Shown piece after piece: positions 24,051 through 35,041 of a stretch of DNA of 64,000 nt (the stretch's first letter is position 1; every line of letters starts with the position of its first letter). The translations under genes were made by a program, and so were the position numbers. The notes beneath the pieces are model-generated. The model was given only the letters and a program-made list of their open reading frames with translations. It made no database searches and had not been told where the DNA came from. The stretch spans positions 13,350,685-13,414,684 of the forward strand of contig CP141140.1 in NCBI GenBank assembly GCA_035235625.1, written 5' to 3'. This DNA comes from Saururus chinensis. Taxonomy: Eukaryota > Streptophyta > Magnoliopsida > Piperales > Saururaceae.

Positions 24051-24487
24051 ATGGGCAATCGTCAGTTCATTTTACTTGTTCTGATTTCAGCCTTTCTGGT
24101 CCTCCCATCTCCAGGTACAGACTCATGATCTACGTTTCTTTAATTTCCTGTCCATCTTAACTGTTCTCATTTAGATATGCATCACCTTGTTACTTCTTTC
24201 TTGAGTGTATCTACAATATTATGGCAGGATTAGCAAGGAAAGCGATGGTGTTTCGCAAAGCACATATGCTGACTATGCCAGAAGTAGGTTCTTAGTTAGG
24301 TTTACAGTTTACAGACTTTTTTTTTTTATCATTGAATTAAATGAAGCCAATCGAGGTATCATAAATGATGTCATTTTTCTTGCTTGTCTTTCAGCAGCTG
24401 AGCTCGGAGACAAATAGCTGGGTTATACAGGAATTCAGTTTGGACTACAGTGGTCCACAGAACAATCAGAGCCCCGGCCATCGCTAA
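24051..24487 (+). CDS. PSY-like secreted peptide precursor, gene D (69-70 aa)
   Basis: Exons 24051-24114, 24228-24283 and 24395-24487; introns of 113 bp (phase 1) and about 111 bp (phase 0). Signal peptide MGNRQFILLVLISAFLVLPS, propeptide GLARKAMVFRKAHMLTMPE, then LSSETNSWVIQEF and the C-terminal core SLDYSGPQNNQSPGHR. Asp-Tyr, Pro5 and Asn8 of the PSY core are kept, and the ending resembles the GxNxRHxP style of many PSY-like peptides more than genes A and C do. The last acceptor reads CAGCAG, so splicing could start exon 3 at 24395 or 24398; both keep frame and differ by one Gln. The second choice makes the spacing to Asp-Tyr equal to genes A and C. Same gene plan as its three neighbours. 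Confidence 0.72.
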
Positions 24488-24584
24488 TCGGCCTATCTTG
24501 CTTCTTTTCTTATGTAAAACTTAATAATAAGAAGGCTCACTTTGTATGACTTCGTCACTGCCTCGTACGCGCTATAAATGTAAT

Positions 24585-25020
24585 CGGATGGTGGAAGGAA
24601 ATCAACTAGAAGCATGCATATGTATACAAACCAGTGTAAAATGGTTACCAGAATTGGTTTACTGTAAACCCTGATCGGATTCAAATTGCATAGCAATAAT
24701 TTTCTTCTCTGGTGCCTTTGATCTAAGGAAAATAACGCAATAAGATCCTGCTTTCTCGTTGCCAAATAGAAGAGATTTTTTTTTACCACTTTGAGTCAAA
24801 CAATGAAGGGGAACACTCAACTTCATAATGGGACCATTTGAGGTACAAAATTTGAACACGGATAAAGCTTTTTATTTATCTTGGGCATCAAGCAGGATGC
24901 TTCAATTGATATTTAAGATCGTGGTGCATTCATGAATGTACGTTAACATCTGTGTGCCGTTGATCTCAAAGATAAATGGCTCCCGGCGTTCCTCCCACAT
25001 TTTTTTTTACAGGCATGAGC
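24585..25020. repeat. Flanking duplicate shared with 22250-22815
   Basis: Partner of 22250-22815. It forms the upstream flank of the HNH gene, so that gene's promoter region may have been copied to the far side of peptide gene D. Weak antisense open frames here are not conserved in one frame between the two copies. Confidence 0.8.
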
Positions 25021-25199
25021 GCTCTGGCCACGCCGAAGTACTGGGCCGATCAGTTACAAGGAACAGTCCCAGTGGGCCGGCGTGGGCTGAGACCCTAAGC
25101 CCCGAAGTTGTGCAAAAGAATCACAGAATTCCCGATTGCGGTGTGTGTCCTTTCGTACTAGTTGCTAGCGGACCGTTGGGATTTATATGTGTGAAAAAT

Positions 25200-28172
25200 A
25201 TGGGGCGGCGGAAGGATGGAGGAGGGCGACGGAGAGCCTCATCTCCGACAGCCGGAGCCGGCCCACTTGTTCTCGAACCCTCTTCCCCCTCGATTAATGG
25301 CTCTCGCCGTCGGTCCCCGGCTCCTCCTTCGTCCTCTCTTTTCGACCGGGAGGTCGTGACGGAGGAAGGTCTATTGGATGACCAGGTAAGGGCTTTTTCT
25401 GGAGATTACTGGAGCAGCCCCAACAATCCGAGAAGCTTCCCGCACAGCGTGAAGCAACAGTGCTGGGAAAAGGCTGAGAAGGTCAATGGCCGGGACCCCG
25501 ACCGCTGGCGCCGCGACCCCCTCGGGAACATCCTCTTCCGGAAGCTCGTTGGGTGCCCGGGCTGCCTCTGTCACGACTACGATCACATTCTTCCATATTC
25601 CAAGGTGGTTGTCACTTTAAATTCGTCCTTCTTCAAAAAAAAAAAAGAGAAATCTGTTGATAGATCGATGTGATTTGGGCCATCTTAAATTGTGAATGTC
25701 TTAGTTTTTTTGTGAGATAAAATGACCAAGTGGAGGAAGGATATATGGAGAATTCAGTTGTTTTATTGCTAAATTGTTGGAACAATGGCCTTTTGTGAAA
25801 GGGGTGACTTTGATTGGTTCTCTTTGATGTGATACCTTGGGGCATTTTAAAATGAGGTTCATTATGTGCTTCATCCTACATATTTGGACGTGGACTACTG
25901 TTAATTGATGAACCATGTGTGTTTTAGTATATTGACTTAGTAGTGTAGACTTTTTAAAGAGGCAATAAAATAGTGAACTCTATGTTTGAAAAGGCAATCT
26001 ATGTTTAATGAAGCTACCAGGTTGGCCTGATATAGCTCATTATATTTAGTCGCTCCTTTTCTTGCAGTGCAGAAGTGGCGGTTGTTAAGACATTTTGATG
26101 TGTGAAGCTTTTAATATTGTGTTTGTCCTAATTGAATTAATTTCCTCTAAAACTATGACAGGAAGATTCCACTCTTTTCTAGGATATTAGATACAGCTTC
26201 TATTTGTTGTACTTGACAAATGATTGTGCTTTAGTAGCTGTGATTAAAATATTTATTATTGCTACTCAATGTATATGAGTAAAAGAAAGAAACAGGGTTT
26301 TAACACTCTACAAGATTTGATAAAGTCAAAATTTGCGTGTTATCATTATAGATATATACTGCTATATCCTCACTACTACTATCAGTAATTGAATATGAAC
26401 TGTTCTTTCTTCAATTAAGCAACTCTTTCGACTACTAATTCTTTCAATAATTGAATATGAATAGCTCTTTGTTCAATCAATCAATTCTCTCGACTACATG
26501 TTTTTCTTCTGAAAGTCATCTTCTTTTTTGAAAAATTATCATTATGCTTAGCTCTCAACTTTTTTGAGATATATGTTTTCATTTTCATGATTGAGAAAAA
26601 TATGAACTGTTCTTTCTTCAATTAAGCAACTCTTTCGACTACTAATTCTTTCAATAATTGAATATGAATAGCTCTTTGTTCAATCAATCAATTCTCTCGA
26701 CTACATGTTTTTCTTCTGAAAGTCATCTTCTTTTTTGAAAAATTATCATTATGCTTAGCTCTCAACTTTTTTGAGATATATGTTTTCATTTTCATGATTG
26801 AGAAAAATGTTTATCTGAATGGATCTTCCTATGTGCTTTTGGTTTAGCAAAACGCTCACATGTGTACTTGTTGTTTAAACAGTTTTTCTGATTGGATTTG
26901 CTTTGTACCTTATACAGGATAATTGTACTTTATGGAATGTTATTAGCTATGTGTGAGAAATGTCCTAGGCATTGTGACAGGATAAAATATCACTGATTTC
27001 TGTAAAGTCGTATTTTTTTGCCAAATTTTAGTTAAGAACTGTTTTATGTAACATACACATCTCTCCCTTGCCCTCCCCACAGACACAAGTTTGATTTATT
27101 ATGTGAAGTGTATTCTAAATTTTGCAGTTACGTTACTGATGTTATCCTCTTTAAATATTCCCATGTACATGATGGTGGGACCTCAAAATTAGGATGATGC
27201 ATCTTTATGCTGCAGTGTAGTGCTTTTTTAAAAAATTTATTCTTTTATTAGACTATCATGTTGTTTGAAATATAATTTATCAGCATCTTTGTTGTCTACT
27301 TGTTTAAGGCACTGTAGGTTTACATGCCTTAACATAATCTAACTTTTGTATTTTTCAGGGAGGAAAAAGCACGTTAGAGAATTGCCAAGTTTTACAGGTT
27401 TAACATCTTTCCTATATACCTACACCTATGAATTATGATGCTAGGCATATTGAATTATCTTTTTATTTTTGTCTATAATGTTTGTCGTGCCTTTGTTCCA
27501 TTTTAATTGTGGTCCTTTGGTATTATCTTGTCCTTTCTAGACAAGTTTATCTTACAATCCCATGGTGGTTATCTTTGTGCTTTATAATGTTTATAACAAA
27601 TCTAGAGTTCATAATTATAGTTATTATGACTAGACAACCATAACATCCACTTGGTACATCAGTTGGCTATTTTGGTATTGTAAAGAATGTTGTTTTCTCT
27701 TGAACCATTTTCCTGTATGTTTCGTTGCATTTTATGTTTTCTGTTCTTTGTGTGAGAATTTGTTAGTAATCAGTATTCCATGAGAAGAAACTATGTAGAT
27801 TGAGCATTAATGTCAGGGTTGAAACACCAATGATTTATCCTTTGTTCGTAAACTGACTTGATTGGTTAACACTTACACTTGATAGGCAAAAGTTAATCGG
27901 TCAAAGGGAAATCAAACTGAAATATCAAAATCAGATCTTATACAGAAGAGTGCATATTGTCGAGTATCAGGTAGTCCTAGTTCCACCACAATAGATGGTT
28001 AACATTTTTTTTGCAGCTACAGAAACTGGATATTAAATCCCTTGATTGAACCATTAGTTTTGACCATCGAAGCATACTATGCTTTTTAGGACGGGATATG
28101 GATTTACTGGAGCTCACAGCCTATGGGAATGTTCGTCGAGGACAGCCTTCTGGGGGCTGTAACATTCAATAG
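25200..28172 (+). CDS. HNH endonuclease-domain protein (203 aa)
   Basis: Exons 25200-25604, 27359-27397, 27886-27970 and 28090-28172, all GT-AG, join in frame to 203 aa. N-terminus (1-60) is basic and low-complexity (MGRRKDGGGRRRASSP). The HNH region follows: CWEKAEKVNGRDPDRWRRD, NILFRKLVGCPGCLCHDYDH, then ILPYSKGGKSTLENCQVLQA and KVNRSKGN. The His of DYDH, the Asn of LENCQ and the C-terminal Asn/Lys side make the metal and catalytic finger; four Cys could add structure. The end is GRDMDLLELTAYGNVRRGQP. Plants carry a conserved small HNH protein with this text; its role is not established as far as I know. The ATG at 25200 is preferred over an in-frame one at 24936, because the upstream stretch lies partly in duplicated noncoding DNA. 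Exon 1 is GC-rich, the rest AT-rich. Confidence 0.88.
26394..26807. repeat. 207 bp perfect tandem duplication in HNH intron 1
   Basis: The unit starting TATGAACTGTTCTTTCTTCA at 26394 is repeated from 26601 with no mismatch seen over 207 bp. It lies inside the first intron (25605-27358), so it should not alter the protein. Either a very recent duplication or an assembly artefact. Confidence 0.9.
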
Positions 28173-30855
28173 AAAAATGACTGGACTTTCTGTTGTATTT
28201 AATATCACAATAACAGAGGTCTTGTATTGCATTTGAATTTGTTTTGGGGAATTCTCGGATAATGGACATGATTTCTGGTCTGTAGAGTGTGATTTCAGAC
28301 GACTATAAACATTGTTGAATTCCTACGAGGAAATGCAAAGAAAATCATTTTAGAACGCGTACACCCAAGGTCATGCAAAAGGCCTGGCTCTCACGCTTGT
28401 AGAAACGTGGGGATAATTCTCTAGCATTTCGCCACTCAACGCAGTGGAATGGCTTCGGAGAAATTATGGGAGTCAATAAGAAAAATTCATGGTGAAAAAA
28501 CTAAAAAGAAGAGAGGTCTTGGGCACATTTTGCACTTAAAATGATCTCTTCATCAGTTACCAAAAAAAGAAAATCTCTTCATCTATTTGTGCAATGACAT
28601 AGTGCCACATGAAGAAGTTTTTTTATTTGCTAAAAATATTATACGGAGGAAAGTGCGCACTGGACTGTCAACAATTGGCCATCACCAGACTGCGCAGTCT
28701 ACCTATCTCACCTGCTTATTTCCACTCGCAAAAATCGAAGTTAAAGCGCCTTGCCTGTTTCCCATGTGCTCACAGTTTAATGCTTCTTAAATCATGCAAA
28801 AGGCGTACTGGAACTCACTTAAAGATAGGTTGCCACTTGCCATGTGGTTGTGGACTAGTCTTAGAAATTGTAAAACTTCAGGCTGCATGAGTGAGAGCAC
28901 ATATATACTATCTATTTTGCAAAAGTAACAAAGGCAGCGGTAAAGGGTAACAAAACTTTCAGCATTGTAAGTTATAGGAAGTTGTAGCTCACCTACTATG
29001 TTATGGAGAAAAATCTTATCTTGGGGACTGCGAACATTGGATGGACAGGTCAGTATTACATTTCCTCAGGGACTCTATCTCGTAGTTATGACAAGAATTT
29101 GAAATACAGTGTGGTGAAGGCCACTGATCGTATTGGACCGGATGGTACTCAACACGCATGATAACAATCCATAAAAAAATGTAATTGTCAGGTTGAATTG
29201 TTGGCGTCATTTTTGTCGCTCATTAACCACATGTTTTAAGACTTTACATATCTCAATTAAAATCGATCTGGAAACCAACTTATTTCCTTCATCCGTCTAC
29301 TCTACACATAAACAGTGTCCCCATTGACTTCCATACGTGGGCACAAGCTCAACATACCCTAGAAATTTGGTGAATGAGATCTATGAAGTAGCCTTTGATG
29401 ACTAGAGGGAGGTAAAACGTAAATAGTAATTTCAGACCTGCCTTTTTATCTGTAGTTTACTGTGACCAAGACTAGCCTGACCGGATTCCATATCCAAGAC
29501 TATTCGTGAGTATGATACATCAAAGTACATAGAGGCATCCTCCTATCATAGTACATAGTCGCATTCGAGGGCTTGCCAATTGCCATGCTGCACCTCTATT
29601 CTATCCTTTCAATGACACCTCTACCGGTTATGGAACACCCACATAATGGCTAAGGACTAGTGGGTCGTAAATAGGGTCTGTTTTGTTTCTCATCGGCTCG
29701 CTTAATTAGTGTCTTTTCTTTTGGCAAACAACAGGCTTGGTGTTTATAAGCAAGAGTACTAGGAGAATGAGGTGTTGGGCACAATCAGATATTCAAATGG
29801 TTTTTTGCCATCTATAGGAAAGAATATTGCCATGAACGGACGGTTAACAGCATCAACCTGTCAAAATCCAGACAATGACAACCTAGCAATCACTGTCCTA
29901 ATACAATATTGCTAGTTAACATTCCACTTATTTGACTACTATCGGCCTTCATGAAAGATGGCTTGATCAATATGAGAGTGAGACTGGCCGCCACTATTAA
30001 TTCCAAAATTGTCTGTTCGTGCTTCATACATATCTTTCTATTAATGTGTCCTTTCAAGCTGTACCTCATACATATCTTCAAACCGTGGAGAAGAGCAATA
30101 AATTTCCAACCAGGTAATGCACAAGGGTTGGTCGTTCATCCTCTTTGTGGAGAGGATAAGATTTTTGCTATCAAACTTCATCTTTAATTAGGGTGTTGTA
30201 TCTGTTTCCTGTCATAATCATAAAACAAAGTTGATATTACCCTAGATGGACAAGTTGATTCTGTTTTCAAATTGTATGATGAATGATTAGTAGAAAACTT
30301 GTGTATAGTATCAAAATATTTCTGTTTATCAGGATATTTCAATATATTAGAAGCAAACTCGACTACTAGTATAAAGCTTTCACTTTCTTTCCAGAAACAT
30401 AATTCTCATTCATGGTGTGTTTATTAAGGAAGCTTTGAGCAGGCAAAGTGTGCACATGCCAGTTTTTTTTTTTGGTACCTTGTCTTGGCCCTTAAGCGTT
30501 ACTATGCCCAAACTATAGTATCTTCACACTGGCAACATGCATCGTATATGATGCGTCGTCCATGCAAAAATTATGAAAAGATTATAGGCTTTTCTTTTTC
30601 TTTATTATTGAATGTTTTACAGGCAATAAAAGTTTACAGTGGGAAGAATTGGTGCCTGTCATCGTGCTGCGTACTATAAACTGAAACCCCTAAAGTTCTT
30701 TTTTGTTTTAAATTACGAAACGCCTAGACTTCTCATTTGCGATCACATTCTTACTTTCTTACTGTACATTTTCAAATCGGTATCAGAATTGAATCTGAAT
30801 TACTTCATCGCTGATCGATCATGTTATGATTACCATAGTAACTGCTTTGTTATGT

Positions 30856-30905
30856 AGGACGAGACATTGGTTTGCCAGAGCTCCGAGCAAGATGGCCTGC
30901 TTAGA
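30856..30905 (+). pseudogene. Possible relic of the HNH last exon
   Basis: After an acceptor-like TAG, the sequence reads GRDIGLPELRARWPA (taking G from the preceding codon as in the gene), against GRDMDLLELTAYGNV in the HNH gene's exon 4 at 28090. About two thirds of bases match over 40 bp. No upstream HNH exons are clear, so at most a fragment of a downstream duplication; chance similarity is possible. Confidence 0.3.
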
Positions 30906-30910
30906 ATATA

Positions 30911-30988
30911 TTCCCTTCTTCCTTATATAGTGTTCTATTTAATTTTTAAATAAACTAAAATAAAACAGTTATTATAGGACGGAGGGAA
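30911..30988. mobile_element. Stowaway-like MITE, block copy 1
   Basis: About 78 bp with ends TTCCCTTCTTCCTTATATAG and TATTATAGGACGGAGGGAA that pair with each other. The copy at 50774-50853 in block 2 is the same insertion, with a clean TA on each side, so it predates the block duplication. Confidence 0.65.
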
Positions 30989-31638
30989 TTGCATTGACTG
31001 ACAGTAAGGGGCAAAGTGGGTGTTATGAATTGTGACAGTATTAGTAAATCTCGTGTACAGTGCCTAGGTTTTCTAATCGATTCATGCATTGGAGGAAACA
31101 CTTTTCATTTGAACTCTTGCCAAATGTTAGTCCGTGGCTCAAGGTTGGTGAAGTCATTCAATGCGAGATCATCTATCTTTGAGTTTATATAGAATTGCCA
31201 GATCAATGCATGCACTAATATTGGTCTTAAAGGGATCTCAAGAGCTCATCTTTAGAAACAATGTTGACTGCTCAGCCCCTTCACATGTGTTTCTTTATGA
31301 ATCCCAGACCCACTAACGGTGTAGGGGAGAAGAGAATCTTTAATTAGGTTTCATTTTTAGAAACTATGCTGGGACCTTCCCATGCATGAAACACTGGTGA
31401 TTTGGTTTATTGGAAAGTCCTGCAGTTAAGTAAATGACAGTGACACCGAGTGACTGAAACCTTGGCTTCCACTACTTCCCAGTTTATATATGAATGAGGA
31501 CACATATACATTAATTTTTATCTGCATAAACATCCTATTCAGTATATTACATAGAATTCCATGACATCTTATATAAATTTAAATTTACATAAACTTCTTG
31601 ATTTAGTATTGCTAGACAACTCATAGTTTCTCGTTCAT

Positions 31639-31768
31639 CATCCACCAACTCGCAGTTTCCTAATTGTATCATCCACTAACTCCCTGTTTCCTATTTGTAT
31701 CATCCACTAACTCCCGGTTTCCTATTTGTATCATCCACTAACTTCCAGTTTCCAATTTCAATTTCTAT
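31639..31768. repeat. 31 bp minisatellite, about 4 copies
   Basis: Units beginning CATCCACTAACTCCC at 31639, 31670, 31701 and 31732 with few differences; the last copy is extended. Lies about 600 bp upstream of the pectinesterase-like ATG. Absent from block copy 2, where this region is deleted. Confidence 0.85.
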
Positions 31769-32365
31769 CATCCAACCACAGACAAGAAAAACCCACATTG
31801 AACTTCATCATGCTGCTGAATCATACGAAATCAACCTTCCGCAAAATCTAAGCAGTCTGCTGCAGCGTGAGCCTAAATGGGCTTCTGCCCAACCACTATA
31901 TATATCGCCCTCTAACTTTTGGTTTCCAGCAGCATCCGTAGCTGAAAAATACTCTTTTCCCTGTGCTCTATAGTTCTCTGCGCTCCGCAGGTGTAGGCAT
32001 TATTTTCTCTGCGTTCTACCTGAGTCCAATCTGGCCGATTCATCACCTTAGTCTTAATTACCATTTTTCACATAGTAGCTCAGTATAATTCGATTCTCTC
32101 TGTCTTCCACGGTCTTCCTCTTCCCCGGTCGTGTTCTCTCGAGCGTTAGCTGTTTATCGAGCTTCTGCCCAACAACTACTGGACGGTATTCATCTTTTCG
32201 TCTCCAGCAGCAACCAGTGTCTGAAAACACTTTTGCAGTGCTCTCTGACGAAGGTGCCTGCATTCATCTGCTCTCTTCGCCTTGGTCTTACTCTTTTGCC
32301 CTGGTTTCATCTTCGTCATAGCCCTTCCTCCCTACTTCTCTGTCCTTACCCAGAGATTTATCACA

Positions 32366-35041
32366 ATGCCCGAGACAATCGGCATTCTCCGGCTCATTCC
32401 TTTCGAGAGATTCAGATTCCTCCGAGCGAATCTCGTTAACGTTGTGAGGAGGTACAGAGAGCAGTTTGAGATTGTAGGAGGCTTTCTCATTGCTTTTTGG
32501 GCTGCACTCGTCATGTTGATCAGCTTGTCCGTAGTGTTCGTGTATACTTTTTACCGTCAACCACATCATTTTGTAGTGGGAAAAGACGGACAAGCTGATT
32601 TTAGGACCGTCTCCGAGGCAGTGGACGCGGCGCCCCACTTCAGCACGGGTCCCTTCTACATCCACATCTTGGCCGGACGGTACGAGGAGAACGTTCGGGT
32701 GTGGAAGAACAAGACCAACCTGGTCTTCGTCGGCAAGGGCATGAGCATGACAACACTCTCTTCCAACCGCAGTGAGGCCGACGGGTTTTTGGCTGATAAA
32801 ACCGCAACCCTCTGTAAGTTTTCTCTTTCCAGATGTTAATAGCATCTTAGACTTCATAATCCTGCCTATGTACCTCCTGTCCTTGCTTTCATGGATTGCT
32901 GATGGCGTCTTGCTCAGTTTTGGTGGTGCTTTTGTGATATACTCCCTCTGTCCCGAAATAAGCGTCCTATTTATTTTTCCAAAATTAGTTCATTCTGGAA
33001 AACTAAATCGGACACTTATTTCGGGAACAAGGGAGTATTTTATATTTCTGTCAAGTTGTTATTATCTTCAGTTCGTTTTCTTTAGATAGTGATTTGTACT
33101 TTGATGAGGTCTTAATGTTTTAATCTAATAAATGTATATTTGTTGACAGAGTTTAATACACGACTATAGAGCCCTGACCAGATTCTCATTTTCAATTTCT
33201 TTATCTTAAAAAAATTACAGCTGCAATTGTTTTAATGTGTACTTCGGTTTCCTTTTGTTTTAATGTCTTATTCTTTGGTACTCTCTATAATTTGTAAATA
33301 GGGCTTTCCTGTAGATATGAATAGTTTTAAGAATGAAAACTACTTAAAACTGTGACGAATGACATTTTAAAGTTTTCTTTTGGCTGAACTGGTTCTGCTT
33401 GTTATCCTCATTTTCAGGTTTGTTCTTTTTGATAAATTTAAAGTAATTGAAGATTTTCATTCAACTCTTTTTCTGGTTAAAGAATCTTTGTTTATTTACT
33501 TTCGCAACCGGCATGGAGTTGGGGGTACAAGAACAACGACTCCGGTAGATTCTGTTTGTTTTTTGCCCTCTCTAAACTATTATGAGAGAAGGCATTTAGG
33601 CAACTGTATATCGCTACACTCCCCTCGTCCTCGTACAGAAAAGTTCCCATCATTGCCTATATCTAATTTCCTGTTTTGTACGGTAAATGTTCATTGTAGT
33701 AAATGCCTATATCTAGTTTCCTTTCTTCTTCTTTTTTCAATTTAAAAGTTTGGTTTTCATTATTGAGTATATTGCAACTAATGGTATCGGGATTGTGAAA
33801 TGAATTGTACGAGAGATATAAATGAATTTGAGTACTGATCTCTGTACAGTTCTAATCTATCCAATTTTTCTTTATGCTTTGCGAGTTGGTTTTAGTTCCA
33901 GAATACACCTATCTTTTCCCCTCTAAATTTATAACTACTTTGTATTTGCCTTAAAGATCATCTTTCTTATCTTTCAAAGCATGGTGACATTGTTCTGAAA
34001 CTAGGAGTGATGTGGTTCAACATTGAATACGCGGCAATTACTTGTCTTTCCCATCCAGTCCAAGTTTTTTATGTGTAGCGATATATATTATGATCGTTCT
34101 AGCATGGTTTTATGTTTTCATTACTGTCAGCACTTCACTATGAGTTTATGATGTGTATGTAAACAAATTATGTTCTTTCTAGCATGGTTTTATGTTTGCA
34201 TGCAGACTGTCAGAACTTGATAAGATATTAGGGACGTCGTAAGCTGGTAGCACGCAACTATTTCTTTCACTCGATCGTTCCAGTTCTATATTTGCAATAC
34301 TGTCATTGATTCGTGGGAGGCACTGCACTAATCAACCGTTTTGTTCTACTGGTTTCAGTTGTAGAAGGGGATGGGTTCGTCGCCACGTACATGACTATCC
34401 AGAACACGGCGGCACCGGGCAAGGGTTATGCGTTGGCTGTGAATAACATGTCGCCACACTCCGCCTTCTACCGGGTTGGCCTGTCCAGCTACCAAGGCAC
34501 TCTTAATGCAAAGGAGGGATTGCAATACTACAGAGAGTGCGACATACATGGGGCAGTGGATGTGGTGCTCGGAAAAGCAAGTGCCACATTTCCAAACTGC
34601 ACCCTAAATGTTCAACCCCCTCTTCTGGGCCATGATGTAGTCCTTACGGCCCAGGGAGGTAGGAATAAGACGTCAGGATTTGTATTCCCCAACGCCACCA
34701 TAACAAGCCAAGGGAGCATACCAAAGGGGACTAGGGTGTACCTTGGCCGAGCATTGGGCACCTACTCTAGGGTGATGTTCATTTGGAGCTACTTGGCTGA
34801 ATTTGTGAGCCCTGAGGGATGGATGGTTGGCCCTGCAAAGGTTCCTGTTCCCAAGGTCGACTATGGGGAATATGGGAATGAAGGCCCCGGGTCTGACATG
34901 AAGAAGCGACTCAGATGGCCTGGAATTAGAAACCTTTCTTCTCAGGAGGCATCTGAATTCGCTAGTGTAGATTTTGTTCAGGGCCACGAATGGTTACCAA
35001 CTATCGGGGTACCTCCTATTGTCCTTGATGACTTAGATTAG
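32366..35041 (+). CDS. Pectinesterase-like protein with N-terminal membrane anchor (376 aa)
   Basis: Exons 32366-32813 and 34359-35041 join in phase 1 to 376 aa. A basic N-terminus is followed by one hydrophobic helix (about 36-62), then a pectinesterase fold: VVGKDGQADFRTVSEAVDAA, AGRYEENV, NLVFVGKGM, GDGFVATYMTIQNTA, GLSSYQGTL, DIHGAVDVVLG and VYLGRAL. Pectinesterases remove methyl esters from wall homogalacturonan. Of the active-site set, one Asp (217, in DVVLG), Gln195 and Arg279 are kept. The Asp of the usual YQDTL is Gly196, the Gln before it in the family is Tyr173, and LGRPW has become LGRAL. Catalysis therefore looks lost or altered, although the frame is intact. There is no fused inhibitor pro-region; a separate inhibitor gene faces it 760 bp downstream. 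The ATG follows the GC-richer start of homology; an upstream in-frame ATG at 32282 would add 28 aa. Confidence 0.85.
32942..33035. mobile_element. Stowaway MITE in the pectinesterase-like intron
   Basis: A 94 bp element with ends CTCCCTCTGTCCCGAAATAA and its near reverse complement ending CGGGAACAAGGGAG, flanked by TA at 32940-32941 and 33036-33037. Text typical of Stowaway. Lies in intron 1 (32814-34358). Confidence 0.85.

Larger units (their letters stand above)
28173..31630. other. Intergenic DNA downstream of the HNH gene
   Basis: No complete gene recognised. A stretch at 30856-30905 resembles the last HNH exon. From about 30895 the sequence belongs to the large duplicated block. A Stowaway-like MITE lies at 30911-30988. 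The rest is AT-rich without recognised families. Confidence 0.5.

Noticed and set aside
14646-24487. Reading the small peptides as CLE, RGF/GOLVEN, CIF or SCOOP
   Set aside because: RGF needs a DYxxxxHHPPxHN-like ending and CIF a DYGxxSPxPxL-like one. CLE lacks the Asp-Tyr start and SCOOP needs SxS. The DYxxPxxN(P) core fits PSY best.
24936-25199. Upstream extension of the HNH first exon
   Set aside because: In frame, but its first part lies in a noncoding duplicate and its text has no HNH-family match. ATG 25200 fits the family start.
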